Made by a program: the position numbers and the translations under genes. This document shows positions 1-9,658 of a stretch of DNA of 47,916 bases, piece after piece. A model generated the notes under the pieces. That model did not search any database. It worked only from the letters and a program-made list of their open reading frames with translations, and was not told the DNA's origin. Source of the stretch: Bacteroidales bacterium (GTDB taxonomy: Bacteria > Bacteroidota > Bacteroidia > Bacteroidales > UBA932). Each line of letters starts with the position of its first letter. Within the stretch, counting starts at the first letter, position 1. The DNA is taken from contig JAFTYS010000088.1 in assembly GCA_017461285.1 (NCBI GenBank), forward strand, positions 1 to 47,916, read 5' to 3'.

Positions 1-41
1 ACTGTTACTTCCGTGACTTTATGATGTTAACACAAAACTAT

Positions 42-1334
42 ATGAACAAATCAATTAGAATCAGGCTCATCGTGATGAATCTCATCCAGTGGGCTGTGTG
101 GGGTGCCTACCTCACATCAATGGGGCAGTATCTGGGTTCAGTCGGACTCGGATCCAGAATCAGTATTTTCTATGCAATGCAGGGAATCGTATCCATGTTC
201 ATGCCTGCCATCATGGGCATTGTCGCAGATAAATGGATTCCCGCGCAGAAACTCTTGGGTTACTGTCACGGAATTGCAGGCGCCGCTATGACAGGAGCTG
301 CGGCATATTGCATGGGAACTGTAACTCCGGAATTCGGAATCCTGTTCGGACTCTATTCCGTCAGTGTCGCATTCTACATGCCTACAATAGCATTGTCAAA
401 CTCTGTCGCTTTCAAGATCCTGACAGACAACGGATACGACACAGTGAAGGATTTCCCTCCTATCAGAGTGTTCGGTACAGTGGGATTCATTGCAAGTATG
501 TGGTTCGTCAATTTCATGACCAACGGCGACGGTGTATCTTTCCAGAAGACATATGACCAGTTCTTTGTGTCAGGAATTCTCGGAATAGTGATGCTTGCAT
601 ACTGCTTTACACTTCCTGCCTGTCCTTGCAAGCAGGGTAATGGCGAGGAGCAGACACTTGCACAGAGATTCGGCCTTGATGCTTTCAAGCTTTTCAGGAA
701 CAGGCAGATGGCCATATTCTTCATCTTCTCTATGCTTCTTGGCATGGCACTGCAGATAACCAACAGCTATGCGACTCCTTTCATAGAGCATTTCGCAAAT
801 ACAGCGGAGTATGCGGACACATGGGGCGCGAAGAACCCTGTTGCCCTTTACTCCATCTCACAGATAGCAGAAACGCTTGGCATTCTGCTCATACCATTCG
901 CAATGAGATTGTTCGGAATAAAGAAGGTAATGCTCATCGCCATGTTCGCGTGGGTTCTCCGTTTCGGTCTTTTCGGTGCCGGTAACACAGGTTCAGGACT
1001 CTGGATGCTCATTCTTTCAATGATTGTCTATGGTGTGGCGTTTGACTTCTTCAACATTTCCGGTGCCCTTTATACCAACATGCGCACAAGCGAGAAGATC
1101 CAGAACAGCGCACAGGGACTTTTCATGCTTATGACAAACGGTATCGGTGCGACGGTAGGAACGCTGTCTGCAGGAGCGATCATGAACCATTATGTATATA
1201 ACCCTATGGCTGCCGGACTTGCCGCAGACTGGAGCACTCCTTGGTACATCTTCGCAGGATATGCCTTTGTAGTCGGAATTTCCTTCATGATCCTCTTCAA
1301 GGAACCCGGAGACAACGCCGAGAAGGTTGCGTAA
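42..1334 (+). CDS. Nucleoside:H+ symporter-like MFS permease (NupG family)
   Basis: Predicted 430-residue inner-membrane transporter with about 12 hydrophobic segments, the usual size for the NupG/XapB nucleoside symporters of the major facilitator superfamily. The N-terminal stretch reading NLIQWAVWGAYLTSMGQYL resembles the first helix of that family, and the later AQGLFMLMTNGIGATVG segment fits its C-terminal half. I chose the ATG at 42 because the protein then begins directly before the first helix; an in-frame ATG lies at 21 and the frame stays open to the window edge, so a longer N-terminus cannot be excluded. The gene stands alone and ends at a strong terminator. Nucleoside specificity is inferred from family resemblance only; a sugar or peptidoglycan-fragment substrate is possible. 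Confidence 0.8.
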   Translation: MNKSIRIRLIVMNLIQWAVWGAYLTSMGQYLGSVGLGSRISIFYAMQGIVSMFMPAIMGIVADKWIPAQKLLGYCHGIAGAAMTGAAAYCMGTVTPEFGILFGLYSVSVAFYMPTIALSNSVAFKILTDNGYDTVKDFPPIRVFGTVGFIASMWFVNFMTNGDGVSFQKTYDQFFVSGILGIVMLAYCFTLPACPCKQGNGEEQTLAQRFGLDAFKLFRNRQMAIFFIFSMLLGMALQITNSYATPFIEHFANTAEYADTWGAKNPVALYSISQIAETLGILLIPFAMRLFGIKKVMLIAMFAWVLRFGLFGAGNTGSGLWMLILSMIVYGVAFDFFNISGALYTNMRTSEKIQNSAQGLFMLMTNGIGATVGTLSAGAIMNHYVYNPMAAGLAADWSTPWYIFAGYAFVVGISFMILFKEPGDNAEKVA

Positions 1335-1352
1335 ACCTTCTTTATGTAGCTA

Positions 1353-1399
1353 TTAAACAAAATACCCTGCGGTATCCAACCGCAGGGTATTTTGTTTAA
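1353..1399. terminator. Bidirectional intrinsic terminator
   Basis: A perfect 20-bp inverted repeat (1353-1372 and 1380-1399) with a 7-base loop; the inner arms are CCCTGCGG/CCGCAGGG and the outer arms are A/T-rich, giving a T-rich run after the GC stem on either strand. It lies between the convergent permease gene and ilvE, so it probably ends both transcripts. Confidence 0.9.
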
Positions 1400-1427
1400 A
1401 GAAATTTATCGTCAAGTAAATGACGGT

Positions 1428-2462
1428 TTAGTCAACAAATACGTTCCAGCCGAAGACATCCTCGATCTCGCCGCGCTGGATGCCCTTGATATAGTTGTAG
1501 AGCTTGAGGGACTTAGGTCCGCACTGGCCGTCACCGTAGAGATATACGGTCTCCTCGTCCGACTCAAGGAAAGGCTTGTCAACGAGTTTGTGGACAGGGG
1601 TGATCACAACTGCTGTACCGCATTCTCCGACCTCATCGAATGTAGGAAGTTCATCTACAGGCACAGGTCTTCTCTCAACCTCCATTCCGAGGTGAGCCGC
1701 CACAGTTTCAAGCGACATGTTGGTGATCGATGGGAGAATCGAATCAGACTTCGGAGTGATATATGTGTTGCCCTTGATTGCGAAGAAGTTCGATGAGTTG
1801 AACTCGTCGATATGTGTCTTTGTCGCCGGATCGAGATAGAGGACAGCCTTATAGCCCTGCTCGTGAGCCACATTGAGTGAATAGAGAGAACATGCATAGT
1901 TGCCACCTACCTTGAAGGAACCTGAGCCGTTAGGTGCCGCTCTGTCATAGTTTCTTGCGATCACTACGTCAACAGCGTCAAGTGCCCCTCCTACATAAGC
2001 TCCTACAGGAGAGCAGAGCATCATGAATGTGCTTTCTTTTGATGACTGCACACCTAGCTGAGGGTTTGTTCCGATAAGTGTAGGGCGGAGGTAAAGTGAT
2101 GCTCCGGATTCCTCGTATGGAGGAAGATAGTCTATGTTCTCGAGGACGCATCTCTTGCACATTTCGACGAACATCTCGACAGAAGGAGCCTCGATTCCGA
2201 GGAACTTTGCCGATCTCTGGAGTCTCTTGGCATTCTCTTCAGGTCTGAAGAGACGGATTCTGCCGTCCTTGCCACGGAAGGCCTTGAGACCTTCGAAACA
2301 CTCGATGGCATAGTGAAGGGCACCGGCGAAGGTGCTGAGTTTGAGGTAGTCGTCGGTCAGACTCTCTACAGGAGTCCAAGCACCGTTCCTGAATGTAGTG
2401 CTGAGAATAGTGTTTGTCTTAGTGTAGGAGAATGTCAATGCGCTCCAGTTGATGTCAGTCAT
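1428..2462 (-). CDS. ilvE: Branched-chain amino acid aminotransferase
   Basis: A 344-residue PLP-dependent class IV aminotransferase. It performs the last step of Ile, Leu and Val synthesis (and the first step of breakdown), moving an amino group between glutamate and branched 2-oxo acids in the cytoplasm. The PLP lysine is predicted at K184 in GSGSFKVGGNYACS, and the conserved DEFNSSNFF stretch near residue 219 is a cofactor-pocket motif of the family. Length is that of the long BCAT group (about 340-360). It starts 7 bases after the ilvA stop, so the two are probably co-transcribed: IlvA opens the Ile-specific branch and IlvE closes it. Confidence 0.95.
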   Translation of the reverse strand: MTDINWSALTFSYTKTNTILSTTFRNGAWTPVESLTDDYLKLSTFAGALHYAIECFEGLKAFRGKDGRIRLFRPEENAKRLQRSAKFLGIEAPSVEMFVEMCKRCVLENIDYLPPYEESGASLYLRPTLIGTNPQLGVQSSKESTFMMLCSPVGAYVGGALDAVDVVIARNYDRAAPNGSGSFKVGGNYACSLYSLNVAHEQGYKAVLYLDPATKTHIDEFNSSNFFAIKGNTYITPKSDSILPSITNMSLETVAAHLGMEVERRPVPVDELPTFDEVGECGTAVVITPVHKLVDKPFLESDEETVYLYGDGQCGPKSLKLYNYIKGIQRGEIEDVFGWNVFVD

Positions 2463-2469
2463 GTCTTTA

Positions 2470-3729
2470 TCAGATTAATATTTCAAATAATTGGTTATTT
2501 TCGTTGATGTACTCGTATGATATTCCGTGGGCTTTGAGCCTGTTCATGAAAGGTTCGAAGTCCTCCTTGGCGGCCAGCTCGATACCGATGAGTGCTGGAC
2601 CGAAGTTCTTGTTGGTCTTGCGGATGTACTGGATGTGCACAAGGTCATCTGTAGGGCCGATCACATCGCGGATGAACGAGAGCACGGCACCGGACTTCTG
2701 TGGGAAGTTCACTATGAAGTAATGCTTCAGTCCTTCGTAAAGAAGTGATTTTTCGCGGATTTCCTCCATTCGTGTGATGTCGTTGTTGCTTCCGCTTACA
2801 ACGCATGCAACCCTCTTGCCCTTGATCTTGTCCTTATAGAATTTCAATGCAGCAACAGCAAGCGCACCGGCCGGCTCGACCACGATTGCGCTCTTGTTGT
2901 ACATGTGTATGATGGTCGTGCAGACAGCTCCTTCCGGAACCACCACGATATCATCAAGCACCTGACGGCATACCTCATAAGTGTGGGTTCCGGCAAGCTG
3001 GACGGCAGCTCCATCAACGAATTTGTCTATGTGTTCGAGCTTGACAGGACCTCCGTTCTCTATTGCCGCCTTCATGCAAGGGGCGCCGCCTGGTTCCACA
3101 CCTATGATCTTTGTGGAAGGAGACATACGGCTGACGTATGCACCGAGTCCGGAAGCGAGTCCTCCACCTCCTATAGGCACGAAGATGTAATCGAGAGGCT
3201 CTTTGCTCTGGCTGAGTATCTCACGCCCGATCGTTCCCTGACCTTCCATCACCTTCGGATCGTCGAAAGGAGGGATGAAAGTCTTTCCGCTCTGCTCAGC
3301 AAAGGTGATGGCAGCGGAGTTGGCTGCATCGAATGTGTCACCGGTAAGGACAATCTCGATGAATTCGCGTCCGAACATCCTTACCTGCTCTATCTTCTGC
3401 TTCGGTGTCGTGACCGGCATGAAGATGGATCCCATGATCTTGAGCTTGCTGCATGAGAATGCCACGCCCTGGGCATGGTTTCCCGCGCTTGCGCAGACGA
3501 TACCGTTCCTGACAAGTTCCGGATCTATTGTCCTGATCTTGTTGTATGCGCCTCTGATCTTATATGACCTTACCATCTGAAGATCCTCTCTCTTGAGATA
3601 GACTTCAGCTTCATAAATGTCTGAAAGGTTGGCGTTCCTCTGGAAAGGTGTAGCATCGAGGATTTCGTCAAGTACCTGTGCGGCCTTTTCAATGGCCTCA
3701 ACGGTAGGGAAGTACTTTGTTTCGCTCAT
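2470..3729 (-). CDS. ilvA: Threonine ammonia-lyase, biosynthetic short form
   Basis: A 419-residue threonine dehydratase that converts threonine to 2-oxobutanoate and ammonia, the committed step to isoleucine. The PLP lysine is K57 in the motif SYKIRGAYN; the glycine-rich phosphate loop appears as IGGGGLASG. Residues from about 330 to 419 form one ACT-like regulatory domain, which matches the short biosynthetic form (about 420 residues, one ACT-like domain) rather than the long E. coli type with two. Isoleucine feedback is expected from the family but is not shown here. The start at 3729 gives the expected N-terminus, and ilvE follows after 7 bases. Confidence 0.93.
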   Translation of the reverse strand: MSETKYFPTVEAIEKAAQVLDEILDATPFQRNANLSDIYEAEVYLKREDLQMVRSYKIRGAYNKIRTIDPELVRNGIVCASAGNHAQGVAFSCSKLKIMGSIFMPVTTPKQKIEQVRMFGREFIEIVLTGDTFDAANSAAITFAEQSGKTFIPPFDDPKVMEGQGTIGREILSQSKEPLDYIFVPIGGGGLASGLGAYVSRMSPSTKIIGVEPGGAPCMKAAIENGGPVKLEHIDKFVDGAAVQLAGTHTYEVCRQVLDDIVVVPEGAVCTTIIHMYNKSAIVVEPAGALAVAALKFYKDKIKGKRVACVVSGSNNDITRMEEIREKSLLYEGLKHYFIVNFPQKSGAVLSFIRDVIGPTDDLVHIQYIRKTNKNFGPALIGIELAAKEDFEPFMNRLKAHGISYEYINENNQLFEILI

Positions 3730-3767
3730 TGTTTTTATGATTTAAAATCAGATATTGATTTCGTGGT

Positions 3768-3775
3768 CAAAAATA
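3768..3775 (-). promoter_or_regulatory. Candidate -7 box for ilvA-ilvE
   Basis: On the minus strand the sequence reads TATTTTTG, a match to the Bacteroidota -7 consensus TAnnTTTG. It would place the transcript start near 3761, about 30 bases before the ilvA ATG. No TTTG -33 box is seen at the usual distance, so this is a weak call; ilvA could also be read through from the upstream thiamine pyrophosphokinase gene. Confidence 0.35.
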
Positions 3776-3821
3776 TAACTAAAATTGCGGATTTCCTAAT
3801 AAATTTTCGTAAATCATCCCG

Positions 3822-4487
3822 CTAATCCAACATTATCAATGCTATGGAACTGTGGCTGAACTCCAGGCGTACCCGGTCTGCTGACGCTTTGTTCAAAGTC
3901 GCTTTCCACCAGTTGTCGAACACTACGTTGTCTAATGGCCATTCCAACCCTTCCGAGTGGATTCTCAGACTGTTGTCGGGACTGAATATGGATACTTTTC
4001 TTCCTGTGCCGCAGTCCATTTCGAATGTGTCGGTCACAGCAAACGCGCTTCCGTGATCTGTGATCATCTCCACTTCCACTCCCATTCCTTCGAGATCATA
4101 CGTCCTGGCATATTCCATCAGAAGAGACATGTTGCCGATGGTATGGTCCTCACGTCCTCCTGTTGCTCCCAATATATATATGTGTCCGATGCCGGTCAGA
4201 TTCTCCAAGGCCCATCTGAAAGCCTTGGTCTGGTCATTATGCTCCTGCTCATCGACTTTCACGATGATGTCCTTATGACGTTTCATCAATGCAGGAGGCA
4301 GGGAATCCATGTCTCCTATCACAAGATCGGGAAGCCTGTCCCGGCCGAATATGGTCTTGCAGTGGCGGAGGAATTTCCTTAGGGCCCCGTCGCAGCAGAT
4401 GATGAAGTCTGCCGTGCGGATGAGATAGCGCGGGAACTCGCTTTTCGGGAAGGCTCCGTCGCAGATTATGACTACATTCCTATGCAT
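3822..4487 (-). CDS. Thiamine pyrophosphokinase
   Basis: A 221-residue enzyme that transfers pyrophosphate from ATP to thiamine, giving the cofactor thiamine diphosphate. The family's signature acidic motif is present as GDMDS near residue 57, followed by the EHNDQTKAF nucleotide/metal-binding segment and ATGGREDHTIGN, all in the expected order; the C-terminal third is the beta-rich thiamine-binding half. Its ATG lies inside the end of the lptF/G-fmt gene (8-base overlap, 4480-4487), so it is likely translationally coupled to it. No terminator is visible between this gene and ilvA. Symbol left empty because naming (thiN, tnr3) varies between groups. Confidence 0.9.
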   Translation of the reverse strand: MHRNVVIICDGAFPKSEFPRYLIRTADFIICCDGALRKFLRHCKTIFGRDRLPDLVIGDMDSLPPALMKRHKDIIVKVDEQEHNDQTKAFRWALENLTGIGHIYILGATGGREDHTIGNMSLLMEYARTYDLEGMGVEVEMITDHGSAFAVTDTFEMDCGTGRKVSIFSPDNSLRIHSEGLEWPLDNVVFDNWWKATLNKASADRVRLEFSHSSIALIMLD

Positions 4488-6942
4488 GGTGTCCGGTGAT
4501 CTGTGATGAAGTGCCTTCGGTCGTGCCGTAGGTCTGAGGTTCCCTGAATCCTATGAGGAAATCCTTCACTGCCATCCTCTTCTTGCCGGCAAGCTGAAGT
4601 TCTGTCACGGAAACCGCTCCGTCGGCCGTAGCAATGGCGAGGAAGGTCTTTCCGTCAGAAAGCACTGTACCGGGTGCCGCAGATTCAAGCCCGCATGTGC
4701 CGAGCATTGCCTTGTAATCCTCTCCTGTCACTTTTGCTGCCTTGTATATCTTCATCTGGAGCGTCTTGTCGTCCTTGACGAGTTCGGTGAATGCCGCAGG
4801 ATATGGACTGAGACCCCTGATGAGGTTATATACATGCTTTGTCTTTCCGTTCCAGTCGATGTGGCAGAGCTCGCGGGTGAGCTTAGGGGCAGGACGCAGA
4901 ATCTCCGATCCCTGGATGAAACTGTTCTGGATACGGAGGTCGATGTTGTTCTCGATGATTGCGTCAACTGTCTGTACAACGAGGTCTGATCCGATCTCCA
5001 TGAGCTTGTCATGCACCTCGCCTACAGTCTCGTCAGGGCCTATGAGACATTGTTCGCGGAACATGATCTTTCCGGTGTCCATTCCGTCGTCTATCATGAA
5101 TGTCGTGACTCCGGTGGCCTTGTCGCCGTTGATCACCGCCCAGTTGATCGGAGCGGCTCCACGGTACTGCGGAAGAAGGGCTGCATGAAGATTGAATGTT
5201 CCGAGCTTAGGGATTTCCCAAACAACCTTAGGCAGCATGCGGAATGCCACCACAACGAATATGTCTGCCTTCCATGCCTTGAGTGCTTCGAGGAATTCAG
5301 GATCCTTGAGCGATACCGGCTGGAGTACCGGAATACCGTGCTCCACGGCATATTTCTTCACTGCACTTTCGTTGATCTTGAGTCCGCGTCCGCTTGCCTT
5401 GTCGGCAACTGTAACTACGCCGACCACCTCGTGCCCGCTGCGTATCAGTGCGTCAAGAGGCGCCACCGCAAATTCAGGTGTACCCATATATACTATACGG
5501 GTTTTCTTGAACATTCCCATTATCTTAGCCTTTATCTTTCTGAACTGGTTCTTTATGAAGTCCATGTTGAGGACGGACGAATCGTTTATCGCACTCCATG
5601 ACAGCAGCAGTCCCATCACAAGAAGTACGTAACTCGACATGAAAACGCCGTTGAATGCATCTATGGCACCGTCCTTTGCCAGTTTCTGGCCGGTGATGTC
5701 AACGACGTAATATGCTACGAAGAACAGCACCGATATGATGGCCGGTGTACCTAATCCTCCCTTCCTGATCAAAGCGCCGAGAGGGGCACCGATAAAGAAG
5801 AATATGAGGCAGGCGAGGGACAGAGCGAATTTCTTGAATATCTCGATGTCAATGAGTCTCAGGGTGTAGGTGTGGTGATAGCGCTCTCTCGAGAAATTCT
5901 CCAGTGAATGCTGGAGCTCTTCGGCATTCCTCTGCGCCTTCTTCAGTGCCTCTATTTCATCCTCGACTTCCTTCCATCGGCCGATATCCTCTCTTGCAAA
6001 CGGGGTGGTGCGCTTAACCTTTGCCGCAGTGTCGAGCTGGCCGTTGTATCTTAGTGTGCGGGACGCCTTCAGGGTCTTGATGTTCTTTGCCTTTCCTTCC
6101 TGATTCAGCCTTCCGATGGAATCCTGACTGTACTCGAGCTGTGCAAGATTCATGGACTTGACCTGGTCGTTGAACCTGCTTGAATCCGATTTCTGGAACG
6201 AATAGTTCTCCAGCGGAATGATCATTTCCTGACGGTGGAAGTCGATCTTCTGGAGCTGGAGTGTGGTGTCACGGTATTTCTTGTCGTTGGTCTCTTCATA
6301 ATTCGAACCGTCATACAGCACGAAGGTCAGGTAATTCTTCTGCTTCGACATCTTCATGATGGCCGAGTCGGCAAGGGTGAGACTTGTGTTGCCTTTCTTG
6401 TTGTTGTGGTTATAGACCATCACCCCGTGCATCATTCCGGTCTCGTCGTTCCTGTCGTCAACCCTGAGGATGTATCCTTCGATTCCGTTATAGAATGTGC
6501 CGGTTGGTATCTTGATCTCCTCCTTGGTCTTGCCGATGTCCTCACGCAGCTGGTAGATGTTGTTGAATGCCACCGGCATGAGATTGTTGGAAACGAAGAA
6601 TGCACCTATGCTGATCACGGCACATGCCGAGAATAGCGGAACAAGTATCCTCTGGAGCGAAATTCCTGCCGCCTTGATGGCAAGGAGCTCGTTGTTCTCG
6701 CCGAGGGTTCCCATCGTCATCATCGACGCAAGCAGCGTCGCCAGCGGGAGGGACAGCGGAAGCATGGTCACGCTACCCCAACCGAGAAACTCCAATACTA
6801 CCTTGAAGCTCAGACCCTTGCCGACGAGTTCGTCGATGTAGAGCCAGAGGAACTGCATTATGAGAATGAATACGACGACCAGCAGGATCGCGATGAACGG
6901 TCCTATGAATGACTTCAATATGAACTGGTCGAGTTTCTTCAT
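4480..6942 (-). CDS. fmt: Fused LptF/LptG-type permease and methionyl-tRNA formyltransferase
   Basis: One uninterrupted 820-residue frame holds two proteins normally separate. Residues 1 to about 470 are a YjgP/YjgQ (LptF/LptG) permease: three N-terminal membrane helices, a soluble periplasmic beta-rich part, and three C-terminal helices near residues 375-460; this family drives LPS transport out of the inner membrane. Residues 475-820 are Fmt, which formylates initiator Met-tRNA: RIVYMGTPEFAVAPLDAL start, formyl-donor motif FNLHAALLPQYRG with N584 and H586, and the DDGMDTG aspartate near 620. Possible internal starts are M475 (5520) and M477 (5514). Both ends of LptF/G face the cytoplasm, so a tethered Fmt is topologically possible. 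The gene abuts alaS with no gap. A sequencing error removing a stop is the alternative. Confidence 0.85.
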   Translation of the reverse strand: MKKLDQFILKSFIGPFIAILLVVVFILIMQFLWLYIDELVGKGLSFKVVLEFLGWGSVTMLPLSLPLATLLASMMTMGTLGENNELLAIKAAGISLQRILVPLFSACAVISIGAFFVSNNLMPVAFNNIYQLREDIGKTKEEIKIPTGTFYNGIEGYILRVDDRNDETGMMHGVMVYNHNNKKGNTSLTLADSAIMKMSKQKNYLTFVLYDGSNYEETNDKKYRDTTLQLQKIDFHRQEMIIPLENYSFQKSDSSRFNDQVKSMNLAQLEYSQDSIGRLNQEGKAKNIKTLKASRTLRYNGQLDTAAKVKRTTPFAREDIGRWKEVEDEIEALKKAQRNAEELQHSLENFSRERYHHTYTLRLIDIEIFKKFALSLACLIFFFIGAPLGALIRKGGLGTPAIISVLFFVAYYVVDITGQKLAKDGAIDAFNGVFMSSYVLLVMGLLLSWSAINDSSVLNMDFIKNQFRKIKAKIMGMFKKTRIVYMGTPEFAVAPLDALIRSGHEVVGVVTVADKASGRGLKINESAVKKYAVEHGIPVLQPVSLKDPEFLEALKAWKADIFVVVAFRMLPKVVWEIPKLGTFNLHAALLPQYRGAAPINWAVINGDKATGVTTFMIDDGMDTGKIMFREQCLIGPDETVGEVHDKLMEIGSDLVVQTVDAIIENNIDLRIQNSFIQGSEILRPAPKLTRELCHIDWNGKTKHVYNLIRGLSPYPAAFTELVKDDKTLQMKIYKAAKVTGEDYKAMLGTCGLESAAPGTVLSDGKTFLAIATADGAVSVTELQLAGKKRMAVKDFLIGFREPQTYGTTEGTSSQITGHHA

Positions 6943-9558
6943 TTATCTTGTCGCTGCTTCAATCAACTTGTTCAGTGCGTCCTTCAGTCCCTCAACGGAC
7001 TTGCCACCTGCTGTCGCAAGACCCGGCTGTCCGCCGCCACCGCCCTGAATGAGCTTGGCAGCCTCGCGTACGTCTGCGCCTGCATTGTGGCCGGCCTTCA
7101 CGAGGTCCTCCGAATACATGAGCAGGAGCTGCGGCTTGCCTGCAGCCTCAAATGCAGCTGCGATTACCAGATTCTGAGCCTCCTTCTGGAGCATGAATGC
7201 GGCGTTCTTGAGCATTGCAGGGTCGATGCTGTAGTCTATAGATACCACATTCACACCGTTTATTTCCTTTGCAAGATTCTTGAGGTTGTTCTTGAGGGTC
7301 ACGGTCTTTTCCTTGACGATCTCCTCCATCTGCTTCTTGTAGCCCTCGTTCTCTTCCACCATCTTCCTGATTGCGGCTGTGAGGTCAGGTACGTTGTTGA
7401 AGAAAGCCTTTGCCACTCTCAATGTGGTCTCCATCGCATCGACCATCATCTCCGCATGGACACCTGTGGCAGCCTCGATACGGCGTACTCCGGCAGCGAT
7501 AGCCGACTCCGAGACGATCTTGAAGAAACCGATCTGACCGGTAGCTGCGGCATGTGTTCCTCCGCAGAGCTCGCATGAGTCTCCGAACTTCACAACGCGC
7601 ACCTTGTCGCCGTACTTCTCTCCGAAGAGTGCCATCGCACCCATCTCCTGTGCCTCTTCCATGGTGGCGTTGCGGTTCTCGTCAAGAGGGTTGTTGGCCC
7701 TGATGAGAGCGTTGACACGGTTCTCCACGAGGTCTATCTGCTCCTCTGAAAGCTTCTCGAAGTGCGAGAAGTCGAAACGGAAATATTTGTCGCATACGAA
7801 TGAACCCTTCTGCTCCACATGTGTGCCGAGGATCTCGCGCAGAGCCTGATGGAGAAGGTGGGTGGCTGTATGGTTGTTCTCGATCTGAAGCCTTCTCTCT
7901 GCATCCACATGAAGGCTGAAGCTCTCCGTGCAGTCTGAAGGGATGCGCTCTGCCACGTGAATAGTAAGGTTGTTTTCCTTGATGGTGTTGATTATCTGTA
8001 TCTTCTCACCGCTTTCAGAAAGGATGTAACCTGTGTCACCGACCTGTCCTCCCATCTCGGCATAGAAAGGAGTGCGCTCGAACACGAGCTGATACATTGT
8101 CTTGTTCTTTGCCTTCACCGTGCGGTGGCGGGTAAGCTGAACGCCCTCAAGCTCGGTGCAGTCATATCCGAGGAACTCGATGTTGTCGCAATGAGCGAAC
8201 TCCACCCAGTCTCCCGACTCGATTGCTGTAGCGTTGCGGGCTCTGTCCTTCTGCTTCTGGAGCTCGACCTGGAAGCCTTCGAGGTCGATGGTATAGCCCT
8301 TCTCGGAAGCGATGAGCTCCGAAAGGTCGATAGGGAAGCCGAATGTATCATAAAGCACGAATGCATCCTCTCCTGAGATCACTTTTGTCTCTGCCGACTT
8401 TGCCATGATGTTGTCCATCAGACGGATACCTCTGTCGAGGGTGCGGAGGAAGGCCATTTCCTCTTCCTTGATCACACGCTCGATGAGAGTCTGCTGCTTC
8501 ACTATCTCAGGATAGAACTCGCCCATGTCATCGACAAGCTGCTGCACGAGGCGGCAGAGGAACGGCTCGTTGAATCCGAGGAAGGTGTAGCCGTAGCGTA
8601 CTGCGCGGCGGAGGATTCGGCGGATCACATATCCGGCCTTCACGTTTGAAGGGAGCTGGCCGTCAGCGATGGAGAAGCTGATCGCGCGGATATGGTCTGC
8701 GATCACACGCATAGCGATGTCCTCCTGCTCGGTCACTCCGTACTTATGTCCCGAAAGTTCCTCGATCTTTGCGATCATTCCGGTGAACACGTCAGTGTCA
8801 TAGTTTGACTTCTTGCCCTGGAGAGCCATACAGAGACGCTCGAATCCCATTCCTGTGTCAACGTTCTTGTTCGGGAGAAGCTCGAGCTCTCCGCTCGCCT
8901 TGCGGTTGTACTGCATGAACACATTGTTCCAGATCTCTATCACGAGCGGATGGTCCTTGTTCACGAGAGACGCTCCCGGAACGGCGGCTCTTTCCTCTTC
9001 GTCACGAAGGTCGATGTGGATCTCCGAACATGGTCCGCAAGGACCTGTATCGCCCATTTCCCAGAAATTGTCCTTTTTGTTTCCAAGAAGGATGCGGTCC
9101 TCCGGAAGGTGCTTCTTCCATGCTTCCATCGCCTCGGTGTCGAGAGATGTCCCGTCTGCTTCCGAACCTTCGAATACGGTAGCATAAAGTCTGTCCTTGT
9201 CAAGCTTATAGACATCGGTGAGAAGCTCCCATGCGAAATCGATCGCCTCGGTCTTGAAGTAGTCACCGAAGCTCCAGTTGCCGAGCATCTCGAACATGGT
9301 GTGGTGGTAGGTGTCGCGTCCGACCTCCTCGAGGTCGTTGTGCTTTCCGCTCACGCGGAGGCATTTCTGGCTGTCCGCAACCCTCTTCCACTTCGCCGGG
9401 CTGTTGCCCAGGAACCAGTCCTTGAACTGGTTCATTCCTGCGTTGGTGAACATGAGGGTAGGGTCGTTCTTCACGACCATAGGTGCCGAGGGCACGATCT
9501 GATGACCCTTTGAAGCAAAGTAGTCAAGGAATGCTTTTCTGATCTCTTTCGATGTCAT
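6943..9558 (-). CDS. alaS: Alanine--tRNA ligase
   Basis: An 871-residue alanyl-tRNA synthetase, close to the usual 870-880. It charges tRNA-Ala and clears mischarged Ser/Gly. The N-terminal class II catalytic core starts [19 protein letters not shown]; the editing domain zinc site is seen as HTATHLLH (near residue 561) and CELCGGTH (near residue 660); the C-terminal C-Ala domain carries the [14 protein letters not shown] motif. The frame is open for 17 further codons upstream, but the ATG at 9558 gives the standard N-terminus, and the extension would run into the leader hairpins. The stop codon is directly followed by the ATG of the permease-fmt gene, so the tRNA genes form one unit. Confidence 0.95.
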   Translation of the reverse strand: MTSKEIRKAFLDYFASKGHQIVPSAPMVVKNDPTLMFTNAGMNQFKDWFLGNSPAKWKRVADSQKCLRVSGKHNDLEEVGRDTYHHTMFEMLGNWSFGDYFKTEAIDFAWELLTDVYKLDKDRLYATVFEGSEADGTSLDTEAMEAWKKHLPEDRILLGNKKDNFWEMGDTGPCGPCSEIHIDLRDEEERAAVPGASLVNKDHPLVIEIWNNVFMQYNRKASGELELLPNKNVDTGMGFERLCMALQGKKSNYDTDVFTGMIAKIEELSGHKYGVTEQEDIAMRVIADHIRAISFSIADGQLPSNVKAGYVIRRILRRAVRYGYTFLGFNEPFLCRLVQQLVDDMGEFYPEIVKQQTLIERVIKEEEMAFLRTLDRGIRLMDNIMAKSAETKVISGEDAFVLYDTFGFPIDLSELIASEKGYTIDLEGFQVELQKQKDRARNATAIESGDWVEFAHCDNIEFLGYDCTELEGVQLTRHRTVKAKNKTMYQLVFERTPFYAEMGGQVGDTGYILSESGEKIQIINTIKENNLTIHVAERIPSDCTESFSLHVDAERRLQIENNHTATHLLHQALREILGTHVEQKGSFVCDKYFRFDFSHFEKLSEEQIDLVENRVNALIRANNPLDENRNATMEEAQEMGAMALFGEKYGDKVRVVKFGDSCELCGGTHAAATGQIGFFKIVSESAIAAGVRRIEAATGVHAEMMVDAMETTLRVAKAFFNNVPDLTAAIRKMVEENEGYKKQMEEIVKEKTVTLKNNLKNLAKEINGVNVVSIDYSIDPAMLKNAAFMLQKEAQNLVIAAAFEAAGKPQLLLMYSEDLVKAGHNAGADVREAAKLIQGGGGGQPGLATAGGKSVEGLKDALNKLIEAATR

Positions 9559-9584
9559 ATCTTGTAATCTTTTATATTCAAATA

Positions 9585-9607
9585 TTGCGGCCTGACCGCA
9601 ATCAGGC
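9585..9607 (-). promoter_or_regulatory. Two overlapping, mutually exclusive hairpins in the alaS leader
   Basis: On the minus strand GCCTGA-TTGCGG-TCAGGC forms a 6-bp stem whose loop TTGCGG can instead pair with the following CCGCAA (loop TCAGG). The two stems share bases and cannot form together. They lie 27-49 bases before the alaS ATG, just after the predicted transcript start. A switch between them is inference. Confidence 0.5.
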
Positions 9608-9618
9608 AAAATATCTCA

Positions 9619-9626
9619 CAAAATTA
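9619..9626 (-). promoter_or_regulatory. Candidate -7 box for alaS operon
   Basis: Minus-strand TAATTTTG matches TAnnTTTG. It predicts a transcript start near 9612, leaving a leader of about 53 bases that contains the two alternative hairpins. No clear -33 TTTG is seen upstream. Confidence 0.4.
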
Positions 9627-9658
9627 CAACATTTTTCCGTAATAGAGACATATGATGT

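Noticed and set aside
9585..9607. H-type pseudoknot in the alaS leader
   Set aside because: The loop would pair with bases directly after the first stem, leaving no linker to cross a 6-bp stem; competing hairpins are more plausible.
9559..9609. 17-codon N-terminal extension of AlaS
   Set aside because: The ATG at 9558 gives the conserved AlaRS start; the extension covers the leader hairpins.
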